From the NCBI RefSeq assembly GCF_039522935.1, contig NZ_BAAAEI010000012.1:211569-275568 (forward strand): a stretch of 64,000 bases of DNA, written 5' to 3'. The notes under the pieces are model-generated. The model ran no database searches and was not told where the DNA came from. It saw only the letters and a list, made by a program, of their open reading frames with translations. Made by a program: the position numbers and the translations under genes. This document shows, in pieces, positions 54,530 through 63,936 of the stretch (positions within the stretch are counted from its first letter, which is position 1; every line of letters starts with the position of its first letter). Source of the DNA: Bowmanella denitrificans. GTDB lineage: Bacteria; Pseudomonadota; Gammaproteobacteria; Enterobacterales; Alteromonadaceae.

Positions 54530-55168
54530 TTAGATTTTTCGGATCTTGACCAGATGTCGTTGTGCATCCAGACCGGGCACATCCAGCTTGACCACTTCAC
54601 TGACCGCAAAATTGGCAGGGATGTCATCCATTTCTTCGCCTGGAAACTGACCCTTTAGGGCCAGAAAAACCCCCTCAGAATCTACCAGATGCTGGCACCA
54701 GTGCAACATATCTTTTATCGAAGCGAAAGCACGGCTTAAAACAGCATCAAAAGGTATACCCTGCTGAAATTCCTCAACCCGGCACTGCACGGCTTGCACA
54801 TTAGGTAGTGCCAGTTCGTGCGCTACCTGCTTAATGAAACGAACCCTTTTGCCCAGACTGTCAAGCAATACAAACTCACAATCAGGCCGCATAATAGCCA
54901 GTGGTATGCCAGGTAAACCCGGCCCGGTACCCACATCAATAAACCGGCTTCCTTGCAACAGTGGCGCAACCACAATTGAATCGAGAATATGCTTAACCAG
55001 CATTTCCTTGGGGTCACGCACCGAAGTGAGGTTATATGCTTTGTTCCACTTGTCTATCAGTTGAACAAAGCGAACCAGATTTTGTTTTTGCGTCAGACTA
55101 ACCGACAGAGACAAGTTGGCAAGACCGTCATCCAGGCTGGCGAGCAATTCACTATCGACGAGCATCAT
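54530..55168 (-). CDS. rsmG: 16S rRNA (guanine527-N7) methyltransferase RsmG
   Basis: SAM-dependent methyltransferase acting on 16S rRNA G527, 212 residues. SAM-binding motif I-D-V-G-T-G-P-G-L-P-G near 77-87, and L-S-R-A-F-A near 140. The ATG overlaps the mnmG stop (TGATG), so the pair is coupled. Confidence 0.97.
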   Translation of the reverse strand: MMLVDSELLASLDDGLANLSLSVSLTQKQNLVRFVQLIDKWNKAYNLTSVRDPKEMLVKHILDSIVVAPLLQGSRFIDVGTGPGLPGIPLAIMRPDCEFVLLDSLGKRVRFIKQVAHELALPNVQAVQCRVEEFQQGIPFDAVLSRAFASIKDMLHWCQHLVDSEGVFLALKGQFPGEEMDDIPANFAVSEVVKLDVPGLDAQRHLVKIRKI

Positions 55169-57069
55169 CAGGCAGATTCTTTTTCCAGTTTTTTAAGCAG
55201 CCCCTGTTTTTTCAGGTGCACCAACAACAATGAAATTGCCGCGGGCGTTATACCTGAAATACGGGATGCTTTACCCACAGTCTCAGGACGGGCCGCTTTT
55301 AGCTTGGCGACCACTTCATTTGATAAACCAGAAATACAGGCGTAATCGAAATCAAGCGGCAACAAGGTATTCTCATTGCGTTGTGTTCGCTCAATTTCAT
55401 CCTTCTGACGTTCTATGTAGCCAGCATATTTGATTTGAATTTCCACTTGTTCTGCAGCCAAGGGATCATCCAGGCCCGGACCAAGATCCTGGATCTGCAT
55501 TAGCTCAGCGTAGCTCATCTCCGGGCGACGAATCAGTTCCTCAAGAGAATGCTCGCGTACCACAGGATTTTTCAATTTCTGATTCAAAGCTTCTGCGGCC
55601 GGATGCTTGGGATGCACCCATTGGCTGCGCAGACGCTGACGTTCTGTCTCAATGGCTTCCAGTTTGTTATTGAAAACAGCCCAGCGGTTGTCGTCCACCA
55701 GCCCAAGTTCCCGACCTTTGGCCGTCAAACGCAAATCCGCATTGTCTTCGCGCAGAAGTAAGCGATACTCGGCACGGCTGGTAAACATACGGTAAGGTTC
55801 TTGTGTACCCATAGTCGCCAGATCGTCGATCAAAACACCCACATAGGCTTCGTCACGCCTTGGCGTCCAGGCGTCTTTACCCTGCACCTGCAGGGCAGCA
55901 TTCATGCCTGCGATTAACCCCTGTGCACCGGCTTCTTCATACCCGGTTGTACCGTTAATCTGTCCGGCAAAGAATAACCCTTTGATAAACTTAGTTTCTA
56001 AAGATTGTTTCAGATCCCTTGGATCAAAGAAGTCATATTCTATGGCATAGCCAGGTCGCACAATATGTGCATTTTCAAAGCCTTTGATGGAGCGCACCAA
56101 TTGCCATTGCACATCAAAAGGTAAACTGGTTGAAATACCATTAGGGTAAATTTCAATGCTGTTCAGCCCTTCCGGTTCGACAAAGATCTGATGTGAGATC
56201 TTGTCCGCAAAGCGCACGATCTTATCTTCAATGGAAGGGCAGTATCTGGGTCCTATGCCTTCGATTACTCCCGCATACATCGGCGACTGATGCAGATTGG
56301 CGCGGATAATGTCATGGGTTTGCTCATTGGTATGAGTGATATAGCAAGGGATCTGTCTGGGGTGATCTTCGACCTTACCCAGATAAGAAAACACCGGCAG
56401 AGGATCATCACCAGGTTGCTCCTGCATCTTTGAGAAGTCCAGAGTCCTGGCATCCAGACGCGCTGGCGTACCGGTTTTTAAGCGGCCTACCCTGAACGGC
56501 AGATCTCTCAGACGTTTAGACAGGGCATTGGCCGGTGGGTCACCTGCACGACCCCCCTGATAATTCTGCAGGCCAATATGAATCAGCCCTCCAAGAAAAG
56601 TTCCTACGGTCATCACCACCGTTTTGGCCTGGAACTTAAGGCCCATCTGGGTAACCACCCCTACAACCTGATCATTTTCCACAATCAGATCATCACAAGA
56701 TTGTTGAAATAATGTCAGATTAGGCTGTTGTTCCAGTATGTTACGAATAGCTGCCTTGTATAGGCTACGATCTGCCTGGGCTCTGGTGGCTCTTACTGCC
56801 GGGCCCTTACTGGAATTTAGCGTTCTGAACTGGATCCCGCCCTGATCCGCTGCCTTGGCCATGGCACCACCCAAGGCATCAATTTCCTTCACTAAATGGC
56901 CTTTACCAATACCACCGATAGCAGGGTTACAGGACATCTGTCCCAAAGTGTCTATGTTGTGAGTTAGCAGCAAGGTGGCTGCACCCATCCGAGCAGAGGC
57001 CAGAGCAGCTTCAGTACCGGCATGGCCGCCACCAACAACAATGACATCAAACTTTTCTGTGTAGAACAT
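55168..57069 (-). CDS. mnmG: tRNA uridine-5-carboxymethylaminomethyl modification enzyme MnmG
   Basis: FAD-dependent protein that with MnmE modifies the wobble uridine of several tRNAs. The 633-residue protein has the dinucleotide motif G-G-G-H-A-G-T-E-A-A near 13-22, the G-G-I-G-K-G-H-L-V-x-E-x-D-A-L-G-G signature near 52-68, and the C-terminal helical MnmE-binding domain. It lies next to oriC, the classic gidA position. Confidence 0.98.
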   Translation of the reverse strand: MFYTEKFDVIVVGGGHAGTEAALASARMGAATLLLTHNIDTLGQMSCNPAIGGIGKGHLVKEIDALGGAMAKAADQGGIQFRTLNSSKGPAVRATRAQADRSLYKAAIRNILEQQPNLTLFQQSCDDLIVENDQVVGVVTQMGLKFQAKTVVMTVGTFLGGLIHIGLQNYQGGRAGDPPANALSKRLRDLPFRVGRLKTGTPARLDARTLDFSKMQEQPGDDPLPVFSYLGKVEDHPRQIPCYITHTNEQTHDIIRANLHQSPMYAGVIEGIGPRYCPSIEDKIVRFADKISHQIFVEPEGLNSIEIYPNGISTSLPFDVQWQLVRSIKGFENAHIVRPGYAIEYDFFDPRDLKQSLETKFIKGLFFAGQINGTTGYEEAGAQGLIAGMNAALQVQGKDAWTPRRDEAYVGVLIDDLATMGTQEPYRMFTSRAEYRLLLREDNADLRLTAKGRELGLVDDNRWAVFNNKLEAIETERQRLRSQWVHPKHPAAEALNQKLKNPVVREHSLEELIRRPEMSYAELMQIQDLGPGLDDPLAAEQVEIQIKYAGYIERQKDEIERTQRNENTLLPLDFDYACISGLSNEVVAKLKAARPETVGKASRISGITPAAISLLLVHLKKQGLLKKLEKESA

Positions 57070-57149
57070 CTTTCACTTCTAACCTGCCAAATTCGGGGCG
57101 CATATTCTATAGAGTTTCGGCTCTAAACGGAACGATTAAAATTCGAGCA

Positions 57150-57540
57150 GCAGATCTTTTTGATCCTTGGATCCGGATAATAAAAGAAAGGATCTGTTTA
57201 GATCTCTTTATTTATTTTTATTGTTTTTAAGCACGGCCGATCCTTTGGATAACACAATATAACTTATATTTATCAATATTTTAGATGTTGATCTAAGGTG
57301 TGAGTAAATACTGATCTACCCGGTATAAGCTGGGATCAAAACGCGATCTTATCCACAGGGGGGGAGAAGCAAAAAGTTATTCTATGAGTGATCAAAGGAT
57401 GATCACAGCATTACAATAGATCTTATCCACAAAGGCTGTAATCCTGTGCCATCTCTGTGTATAAGCTTGGGGTTGATCTTGGGTAAGATCACAAGATCCT
57501 TTACCGAACTGGGCTGATCGAGGATCTGGTGTTTTGATCC
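57150..57540. other. oriC: Chromosomal replication origin oriC
   Basis: The 549-bp gap between mnmG and the dnaC-like gene has 19 GATC sites between 57153 and 57539. It has consensus DnaA boxes TTATCCACA at 57349-57357 and 57423-57431, a TTATACACA box on the reverse strand (57456-57464) and a TTATCCAAA-type box on the reverse strand (57244-57252). AT-rich 13-mer-like units begin GATCT at 57153, 57191 and 57201. The stretch GTATAAGCTGGGATCA (57323-57338) matches the E. coli oriC sequence as I remember it. Confidence 0.95.
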
Positions 57541-57618
57541 AATTCACTGGGGATAAAAAGTGTGGTGAGTTTTAACGGCATCAGCACACTAACCAGTATG
57601 CTGATGCAAGGCATGGAA

Positions 57619-58434
57619 TTATCTTACCTGGTTAGGCACGTACCCAGAGGTTTTTTTCGTTGTAGTAAAGTCATCTTCGACAGTTTTCCGTCTGCTTGGG
57701 CCATTAAAACGCACTTTGTAAGTGTCGTATTCCTTAATCGATTCAAAGCAGTAAGGGCCTACTGCTTGCTCCAAACCGGCTAAATCATGATTAGTAATCA
57801 GAATACAGTTCTTGTTCTGGCTGTACCTTTGCCTAAGCAAAGTGCCTAACCAACTTTGGGTGCTTTTCTTAAGCATGGTTTCATTGACGCAGACTTCGTC
57901 AAGGATGAGCAGGTCCACCGTCATCAGTTCCTGGGTGATTTCCCTGAATTTCTGACCTATATCGTCTTTTGCCGAGTAGTCATATGAAAAATAACGCATC
58001 TCTAACAGGCTGGTTAATTGCCGGTATAAGACGGAAATTTCATATCTGTCAATCAACTCATGGGCAATGGCGCCAGCAATGTGTGACTTGCCACGTCCAT
58101 AGTCGCCATAGAACAGCATCATATGTGAACCACTGGCACGCCAGCTTGGATCACTATGTGCAGCGATAAAAGACTGGGCGATGCTGACAGCTTCGGTAAC
58201 GTCCGGGCTGTCTTGTATTAGATTACTGAATGTCCACTTTGGATTCAGGTCGGAGCGGCCATGAATCTGTTCAATTCGTTTGCGCTTTGCATCCAACTGC
58301 AACTGTCTGACTTCCTGGTTGGCCTGGTGCTCGTATTCCTTTCTCAACTGTGCATAATCTTTTGCTTGTTCCACCCGGCTTGTTTTACCAAGTGTTCGGC
58401 CGAACTGTTCTATTTTATCCTTTAGACTTTGCAC
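57619..58434 (-). CDS. dnaC: DnaC-like helicase loader ATPase
   Basis: AAA+ protein expected to load DnaB helicase at the origin, 271 residues. Walker A G-D-Y-G-R-G-K-S near 107-114, Walker B L-L-I-L-D-E-V near 177-183, sensor I region I-L-I-T-N-H-D near 213-219. The GTG at 58434 is preferred, with GGAG seven bases upstream. It overlaps the dnaT-like gene by 20 bases. The N-terminal domain that binds DnaB differs from E. coli DnaC in sequence, so equivalence rests on the ATPase domain and context. Confidence 0.82.
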   Translation of the reverse strand: MQSLKDKIEQFGRTLGKTSRVEQAKDYAQLRKEYEHQANQEVRQLQLDAKRKRIEQIHGRSDLNPKWTFSNLIQDSPDVTEAVSIAQSFIAAHSDPSWRASGSHMMLFYGDYGRGKSHIAGAIAHELIDRYEISVLYRQLTSLLEMRYFSYDYSAKDDIGQKFREITQELMTVDLLILDEVCVNETMLKKSTQSWLGTLLRQRYSQNKNCILITNHDLAGLEQAVGPYCFESIKEYDTYKVRFNGPSRRKTVEDDFTTTKKTSGYVPNQVR

Positions 58435-59059
58435 TGTATTTCTCCACCAGTTTTTTAGCGTTTTCGTCTGCACTCAGGCCGGCTGTCACAGCGACCAGTT
58501 GATGCCCTACTTTTTGCTTTTGCCCTGGAGCTAGTCGCGATTTTTTGAGATGCAAAACAAACTTCTGGGTCCACTGAAAGCCAGTCAGATTGATTTCAGG
58601 ACGTGTTAACCAGTAAGCAATAAATTCACCCAAGTCTTCATCAGTATATTGGTTATCCAGCAGGCCTACCAGTTGGCTAAGCTCATCGAACAGTTTGTCA
58701 TCCGGGCGCCAGTCCATCGACATAGACTGCCATTGTAAGTGTAAGCTCTGATACTGGCTGACGGACGTTGCCACCAGTGGTAACAGCAATTGTTGTCCAT
58801 TCAGGCTACGTGAACTGATACATTGCTCCTGACAATCTACCAGACCTGCGTCGGCCAGTTCCTTAAGTAACTGATTTATATGACGGCCTAAATTAAACAA
58901 GGTTTGTTTGCTGTTAAGCAGTGCCAGCAATTTCCGGTAATTGAGAGGCTGTGTCAGACCAGAAGTCTTATCAACCTCTGGTCGTAGGCCCAGGCAATAA
59001 AGCACTCTGGCTTCGTTGCTTAATGTGGTTTGCAGCGCAATGAGTTCTGACTGGTTCAA
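58415..59059 (-). CDS. dnaT: DnaT-like primosomal protein
   Basis: The 214-residue protein has a C-terminal DnaT-type DNA-binding domain: W-R-P-D-D near 117-121, F-I-A-Y-W near 146-150 and F-Q-W-T-Q-K-F near 160-166 correspond to E. coli DnaT. The N-terminal half is a winged-helix-like region. In E. coli dnaT and dnaC also form a pair, but not at the origin. Role in PriA-dependent restart is inferred. Confidence 0.8.
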   Translation of the reverse strand: MNQSELIALQTTLSNEARVLYCLGLRPEVDKTSGLTQPLNYRKLLALLNSKQTLFNLGRHINQLLKELADAGLVDCQEQCISSRSLNGQQLLLPLVATSVSQYQSLHLQWQSMSMDWRPDDKLFDELSQLVGLLDNQYTDEDLGEFIAYWLTRPEINLTGFQWTQKFVLHLKKSRLAPGQKQKVGHQLVAVTAGLSADENAKKLVEKYSAKSKG

Positions 59060-59063
59060 TGGC

Positions 59064-59549
59064 TCACTCCTGATCCAGCCATTGCATTAATACGTCCGTT
59101 GTCAGTTCAGATTCAATCCATTCTATGACTTTGTCTTCTGGGACAGGATGTTCCAGCACATCCACGTACAGAGGGGGAGCAAGTAATTTAGCACCAGCTG
59201 CATCAAAGAGTCTTTGCATCTGCTTGCTGCCCTCACAGAATGTGTCATAGCTGCTGTCACCTAAACCCACCACCAGGTAGGGTTGCCCGAGCAGTGAATG
59301 CCCGGCAATTTGTCTGGCAAAAGGTTGGATATTATCTGGTAGTTCCCCTGCACCGTGGGTAGAGGTACAGACAAACCAAAGACTATTAATGTTTAGGCTG
59401 GGCAGGTCCGGGTTAAGGTGCTGTCTGTGTTCAATACCTAGTGCTGAGAGTTTAGCGCTGATGGCGTCTGCTACATATTCTGTCGCGCCAAGCATTGAAC
59501 CAACCAATATCTCTATCTGTCGCATGTTTAATACAGGGTTTGCTTGCAT
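59064..59549 (-). CDS. mioC: Flavodoxin-like protein MioC
   Basis: FMN-binding flavodoxin of the MioC type, 161 residues as drawn. FMN phosphate loop G-S-M-L-G-A-T-E near 17-24, S-T-H-G-A-G-E-L-P-D-N near 63-73 and G-D-S-S-Y-D-T-F-C near 104-112. An ATG at 59525 fits the homologue start better, but neither start has a clear ribosome site. mioC beside oriC is a long-known gammaproteobacterial arrangement; transcription here points toward oriC, with dnaT and dnaC in between. Confidence 0.9.
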   Translation of the reverse strand: MQANPVLNMRQIEILVGSMLGATEYVADAISAKLSALGIEHRQHLNPDLPSLNINSLWFVCTSTHGAGELPDNIQPFARQIAGHSLLGQPYLVVGLGDSSYDTFCEGSKQMQRLFDAAGAKLLAPPLYVDVLEHPVPEDKVIEWIESELTTDVLMQWLDQE

Positions 59550-59693
59550 GGCAGCATTATATCAAGTTGTTGATAAAATGGCCTTGCGTGATTTTGCCTG
59601 ATAATCACAGCGATTCTGTCGGTGTGCAATATTGGGCGCTATAGTGAAGGCTATGGCGACTACCCTAAAAATTTTACTCTGCTCAGGTTACAA

Positions 59694-61004
59694 ATGAATC
59701 AAACGTCAGAACAAGATGAGTTGCTGTTTTGCAGTGAAGAGGATGAGTCGGCTGATTCCCCCGCCGGAGGCAGCCCCTGGAAGGTGTTAGTGGTAGACGA
59801 TGATGAGGAAGTGCATGTTCTTACCCGCTTGGTGTTAAGAGATCTGGTATTTGAAGGGCGGCCATTGCAGCTGCTTAGCGCCAGAAGCGGTATACAGGCT
59901 CGTGAAGTCCTAACCAGTGAATCTAATATAGCCTTAGTCTTATTGGATGTTGTGATGGAGTCTGATGACGCCGGCTTGCAACTGGTGAAGTATATTCGTC
60001 GAGAGCTTCACAATGATGCTGTACGGATAATTTTAAGAACCGGTCAGCCAGGTCATGCACCGGAACAGGAAGTGATCCTCAAGTACGATATTAATGACTA
60101 CAAAGAAAAAACCGAACTCACTCTGCAGAAGTTACTGACCGCAGTGGTGTCTTCCTTGCGTTCATATAAATATATAGAGCAGGTTGTTCAGTTGAATCAG
60201 GAGCTGGAAATAAAGGTCCGGCAACGTACAAAAGAGTTACAAAAGGCCAATGCCAAGTTACAGCGTACGGTGCAGGCGTTGCAGGAAGGCGAAGAGGCAG
60301 GAAAACGTATTCAGTTTAAATTGCTTCCGCCATCTGACACACACATCAACGGCATAGACTTTGCGCATATTTTATGGCCCTCTGAGTTTATGAGTGGTGA
60401 TTTTGTAGATTATTTTCCTATTGATGATCGCTATGTGGGATTTTACCTGGCCGATGTTTCCGGTCATGGTGTGTCATCGGCTTTTGTGACGGTTTATCTC
60501 AAGCGTTTTATTTCCAACATGCTGGAGCAATACCGACACGGCGAGGAGCAAAGTGTTCTTGACCCTGCCGCAGTGTTAACCGCCCTAAACAGTGCCTTGT
60601 TAGCGGAGAACCTGGGCAAGCATATTGCGATTTTCTATGCCGTAATAGACCGACTGCATAACAAATGCAGATATATAAATGGTGGCATATTTCCCTGGCC
60701 GTTGCTGATACAGCATGAACGAGCTGAATTTGTGGAAAGCCGTGGTACGCCAGTGGGGTTGTTTGATTTCAGCCAATATCAAAGTGCGGAATGTCATTTG
60801 GCTGAGGCGTTTCAACTTTATTTATTCTCTGATGGTGTGCTGGAAATTATGACCGATAAAACCCTCGAGTCAAAAATGGCTACGTTACATGCATGTGTGA
60901 AGATGCCTGTGAAATCTTTACAGGATTTGGCGGGTCGTTTAGGTATAAGTGAGTCAATGAGTTTACCGGATGATTTGGCTATGTTGTCTGTAACCAGAAG
61001 ATAA
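59694..61004 (+). CDS. Response regulator with PP2C/SpoIIE-type phosphatase domain
   Basis: The 436-residue protein has a receiver domain (about 30-150, Asp85 in L-L-D-V-V), a coiled coil (about 165-205) and a PPM phosphatase domain (about 210-436) with D-V-S-G-H-G-V-S near 258-265 and S-D-G-V-L near 380. The ATG at 59694 is chosen; an extension to 59622 lacks support. It probably dephosphorylates the STAS protein encoded next when its receiver is modified. No histidine-kinase-like anti-sigma domain is present, unlike HsbR-type proteins. Confidence 0.85.
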   Translation: MNQTSEQDELLFCSEEDESADSPAGGSPWKVLVVDDDEEVHVLTRLVLRDLVFEGRPLQLLSARSGIQAREVLTSESNIALVLLDVVMESDDAGLQLVKYIRRELHNDAVRIILRTGQPGHAPEQEVILKYDINDYKEKTELTLQKLLTAVVSSLRSYKYIEQVVQLNQELEIKVRQRTKELQKANAKLQRTVQALQEGEEAGKRIQFKLLPPSDTHINGIDFAHILWPSEFMSGDFVDYFPIDDRYVGFYLADVSGHGVSSAFVTVYLKRFISNMLEQYRHGEEQSVLDPAAVLTALNSALLAENLGKHIAIFYAVIDRLHNKCRYINGGIFPWPLLIQHERAEFVESRGTPVGLFDFSQYQSAECHLAEAFQLYLFSDGVLEIMTDKTLESKMATLHACVKMPVKSLQDLAGRLGISESMSLPDDLAMLSVTRR

Positions 61005-61028
61005 ATCACTGCTGGCACCGGAGATGCA

Positions 61029-61526
61029 ATGAATAAAGAACATGTTCTGTTTGCCTGCCAGGATGGCGTGTGTGTATTCAAGTTTGTAGGCGATCTCAGG
61101 CATACTGATGTGCAAGGGATGGATTCCTATGTACAGTCTTTATTTCAGCCACACAAACGCTGTAATGCTGTTTCAGTAGATTTAAGCCAGACCCGCTATA
61201 TGGACAGTACCTGTCTTGGTTTGTTGGCCATGATTGCCAGATACAGCATCGCTGCCGATAGCGGCAAGCCTGCGCTGGTTTGTAACAATAAGGACATGCT
61301 GCAGTTGCTGAGAAGTATGTGCCTTGACCAGGTGTTTGTACTGGTTGAAAGGGGCAGGGAACAACTTAATTTTCAGGGGCTGGAAGGCGATACCAGTGAT
61401 GACATGCAGGCCAGACTAATCTACCAGGCACATCAAGCCCTCAGTGACTTAAGTGAAAGCAACAAGGCTATGTTTCAGCCGGTAGTGGATTTAATGGCTG
61501 AAGAATTAAAAAATAGCAGGAAATAG
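61029..61526 (+). CDS. STAS-domain anti-sigma-factor antagonist
   Basis: The 165-residue protein has a STAS domain (about 5-110). The candidate phosphorylated residue is Ser60 in Y-M-D-S-T-C-L-G, at the family position. A helical tail of about 50 residues follows. It lies 24 bases after the phosphatase gene. The pair looks like a partner-switching module of the RsbV/HsbA/SypA kind. The kinase and the target are not in the window. Confidence 0.82.
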   Translation: MNKEHVLFACQDGVCVFKFVGDLRHTDVQGMDSYVQSLFQPHKRCNAVSVDLSQTRYMDSTCLGLLAMIARYSIAADSGKPALVCNNKDMLQLLRSMCLDQVFVLVERGREQLNFQGLEGDTSDDMQARLIYQAHQALSDLSESNKAMFQPVVDLMAEELKNSRK

Positions 61527-61707
61527 ATTTCTGACTATTTACCGATACAGAAAGTGAAAAACTCAATAAAAACAGTGGTTTTTGTATTTTCTGGTGGGAT
61601 CGTAGTGGTCTACTTTCGCATAAGAAAATATCGTGTAAGTAAAATATAGGAAAATACTGATTACTACTAGCTCAAGCCCTCTATACGCCATCCACATTCT
61701 GCAAATC

Positions 61708-63927
61708 CTACTGTTGGTAGGTTGGTTTGCCTCCTAATCGATTTAAGTCACTCAAACCAGGTTGTTCCAACCACTCAATAAATGCCTCTGCAGACACCAA
61801 ACCCAACACAACGCGCAAAACCCCTTCAATAAATACGGTATGTTCTATTAATGTAATGTCATGTGCTCCAGCCACCTTCCTTTTACAGGTTTCGTCAAAG
61901 TGTGGCTTACCCAATGTGATACGTCTGTAGGTCGGGTTGAAGTCCGCTGATTTTTGAAGAACAGCCCAAGCTTCTTCTTTGCCAATTAACGGATTCTTCT
62001 TATGAGTCGTTTTGCACTCAATCAGGACTGTTTTATTACCCAATTGAAGCATCAAATCAGGGACATTTTGTCGCCTACCATCATCTACTTCCGTTACTAT
62101 CCAAGAAGTCTCTTCTTTTAATAATTCAAGAATAGCAACTTCATAATCAGTATCGAAACTCTTATTACAATTATCTACAAGAGCTTCCACCCCGACAGTT
62201 TTGGCAACCCGCGTATGGGCATTTGTTAATCTGTCTTCTGTAATACCAGATACAGATTCAACTGCTTCAACCAATGCTTCAGCACGCGTAGCATTGCGAA
62301 GAATAGAGATTAGCTTGTCCATGCCACTCGCTAGTACATCTTTGAGAGTAGTAATTCCTTGGGCAACTAGGGCCATGGCTCGCTGTCTCCCAACTCCAGG
62401 AACTTGATATTTTTGAGCAACCCGAAGTACATCTAATGCGTCAGCTGGGGCTCCCCATCTAACCATGCGGGATAACATTCCCAATTGATTGGTGATGTTT
62501 TGGGAGCAGTTGAATTCTGGCACACAGGATAACTTTTGGAGTCCTTCTAATACCCAAGCAACATCGTTGGAAAGACGATGGATCTGTCCAGAGGATACTT
62601 TGGTCTTGTAGGCTATTTTTCTTTCTTGCTCACCCTGAGAGAACAAGAAAACTGCGTGAACACATTGAGCAGCCCTAACATTGGTAGCATTCAATGTAAG
62701 TAATAGGTCTTCTCCACGCAGATAAGAGACTGATTCGTACTCTGCTGGCTGATACGTTAGAAATCTGGTTGGTCTCTCACCACTAAATTCATCACTCATT
62801 ACGACTGCATGAATCAAACCCAAAACAGATTCTTCAAATGATTCTTCCAAGCGGTCATGATGATCAGCCAGAAGGTTAGCGAACTGCACTGCTGTGGACG
62901 GTAACAAACCTGTGGATGCAGTTACTGCTCCGAATGGCGTTACTGCTAGCTCTGTTCCCTCTGATACAATCAGATTGTGCTTCATTAACCAGTCTATGGA
63001 TTCACGAGTCTTAACTTCTAGAGCCTGAAGTTTGACAGGGTTACTCTCGAGGGTTTGGTACCAATAAAGAGTGTTTTTAAAGAACCCTATGACAGAGTCA
63101 TAATTTGCAGCAAGACCTGCTGCAATTATAGCAAGTACTGTTTTTCTTAACCCTACTGAGAAGTAGCGGGATTCAAGTTGATCATTCTCCGGTAAAACAA
63201 GCTGGTTGGCATGCTGAAGTTCGAGCTGGCTTCTCGGAATAATGATAGAAAACCCTTCTGAATGCATTCCCAATCGGCCTGCTCGCCCAGACATATTTCT
63301 ATAATCCCATCTGGCTATTCGGCTACCTGCCCGATCCCCCCACTTATACGTTAATTTCCAAAATATGATGGATTTGAAGGGAAAATTTACTCCCGCTGCC
63401 AGTGTTGTAGTTGCGAAACAAACATCTATATTACCTTCACTAATTCCTCGCTCAATGACCTGCCTTTCTTGAGGAGATAGATCAGCTGTATGGAAAGCTA
63501 CATGTCTTTCAGCATGTTCTCGAAGGCTATTTGATGACTCAGTGGGTTCAGAAAAGAGTTCAAGCTGATTAGATAACTCTATACCACGGTTTTGCTTGGG
63601 GCGGCTCCTAGAGAAGGATTGCGCAAGTTGAGTAGCCTCACGACGTGACTCAGTGAAAACTAAAATAGGTCCACGACCAAGAGACAAAAGTTTAGAAATT
63701 GCGTTTTCCACGTTTGAAGGAGCTTCGCCTCCTATATCAACCAATTCTCCTTTTTCTTGTCCAAACGTGGTTCTGTAAGAATGACCGTTGAACCAAATTT
63801 CTTGATGGAGTGGAATATCGCGGTGGTTGCTCGAGACCAACTTGCATTGAAGCCATCCTGCTAGATCTTCCGCATTCTCTACGGTTGCAGTGAGTGCAAT
63901 AAATTGACTAACACCTCTCTGTCTCAA
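61708..63927 (-). CDS. N-terminally truncated Ski2-like DEAD/DEAH helicase with PD-(D/E)XK-like C-terminus
   Basis: The frame starts in the middle of the first RecA domain at helicase motif III (A-L-T-A-T-V-E-N-A). The second RecA domain has motif V F-A-T-T-T-L-A-A-G-V-N-F-P and motif VI M-S-G-R-A-G-R-L-G. A winged-helix/ratchet-like part, a helix-hairpin-helix (V-P-G-V-G-R-Q-R-A near 525) and a nuclease-like end with P623-D624 and E637-C-K639 follow. Walker A and DEAH are missing. Family-like sequence extends to 63948 (H-Y-S-A-A-L precedes the TTG), then a TAA closes the frame. The gene is therefore probably broken at that point. Intact relatives would be about 1,000 residues or more. Confidence 0.72.
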   Translation of the reverse strand: MRQRGVSQFIALTATVENAEDLAGWLQCKLVSSNHRDIPLHQEIWFNGHSYRTTFGQEKGELVDIGGEAPSNVENAISKLLSLGRGPILVFTESRREATQLAQSFSRSRPKQNRGIELSNQLELFSEPTESSNSLREHAERHVAFHTADLSPQERQVIERGISEGNIDVCFATTTLAAGVNFPFKSIIFWKLTYKWGDRAGSRIARWDYRNMSGRAGRLGMHSEGFSIIIPRSQLELQHANQLVLPENDQLESRYFSVGLRKTVLAIIAAGLAANYDSVIGFFKNTLYWYQTLESNPVKLQALEVKTRESIDWLMKHNLIVSEGTELAVTPFGAVTASTGLLPSTAVQFANLLADHHDRLEESFEESVLGLIHAVVMSDEFSGERPTRFLTYQPAEYESVSYLRGEDLLLTLNATNVRAAQCVHAVFLFSQGEQERKIAYKTKVSSGQIHRLSNDVAWVLEGLQKLSCVPEFNCSQNITNQLGMLSRMVRWGAPADALDVLRVAQKYQVPGVGRQRAMALVAQGITTLKDVLASGMDKLISILRNATRAEALVEAVESVSGITEDRLTNAHTRVAKTVGVEALVDNCNKSFDTDYEVAILELLKEETSWIVTEVDDGRRQNVPDLMLQLGNKTVLIECKTTHKKNPLIGKEEAWAVLQKSADFNPTYRRITLGKPHFDETCKRKVAGAHDITLIEHTVFIEGVLRVVLGLVSAEAFIEWLEQPGLSDLNRLGGKPTYQQ

Positions 63928-63936
63928 TGCTGCACT

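Noticed and set aside
61527..61707. RNA gene or terminator after the STAS gene
   Set aside because: No hairpin with a T-run and no tRNA-like fold was found.
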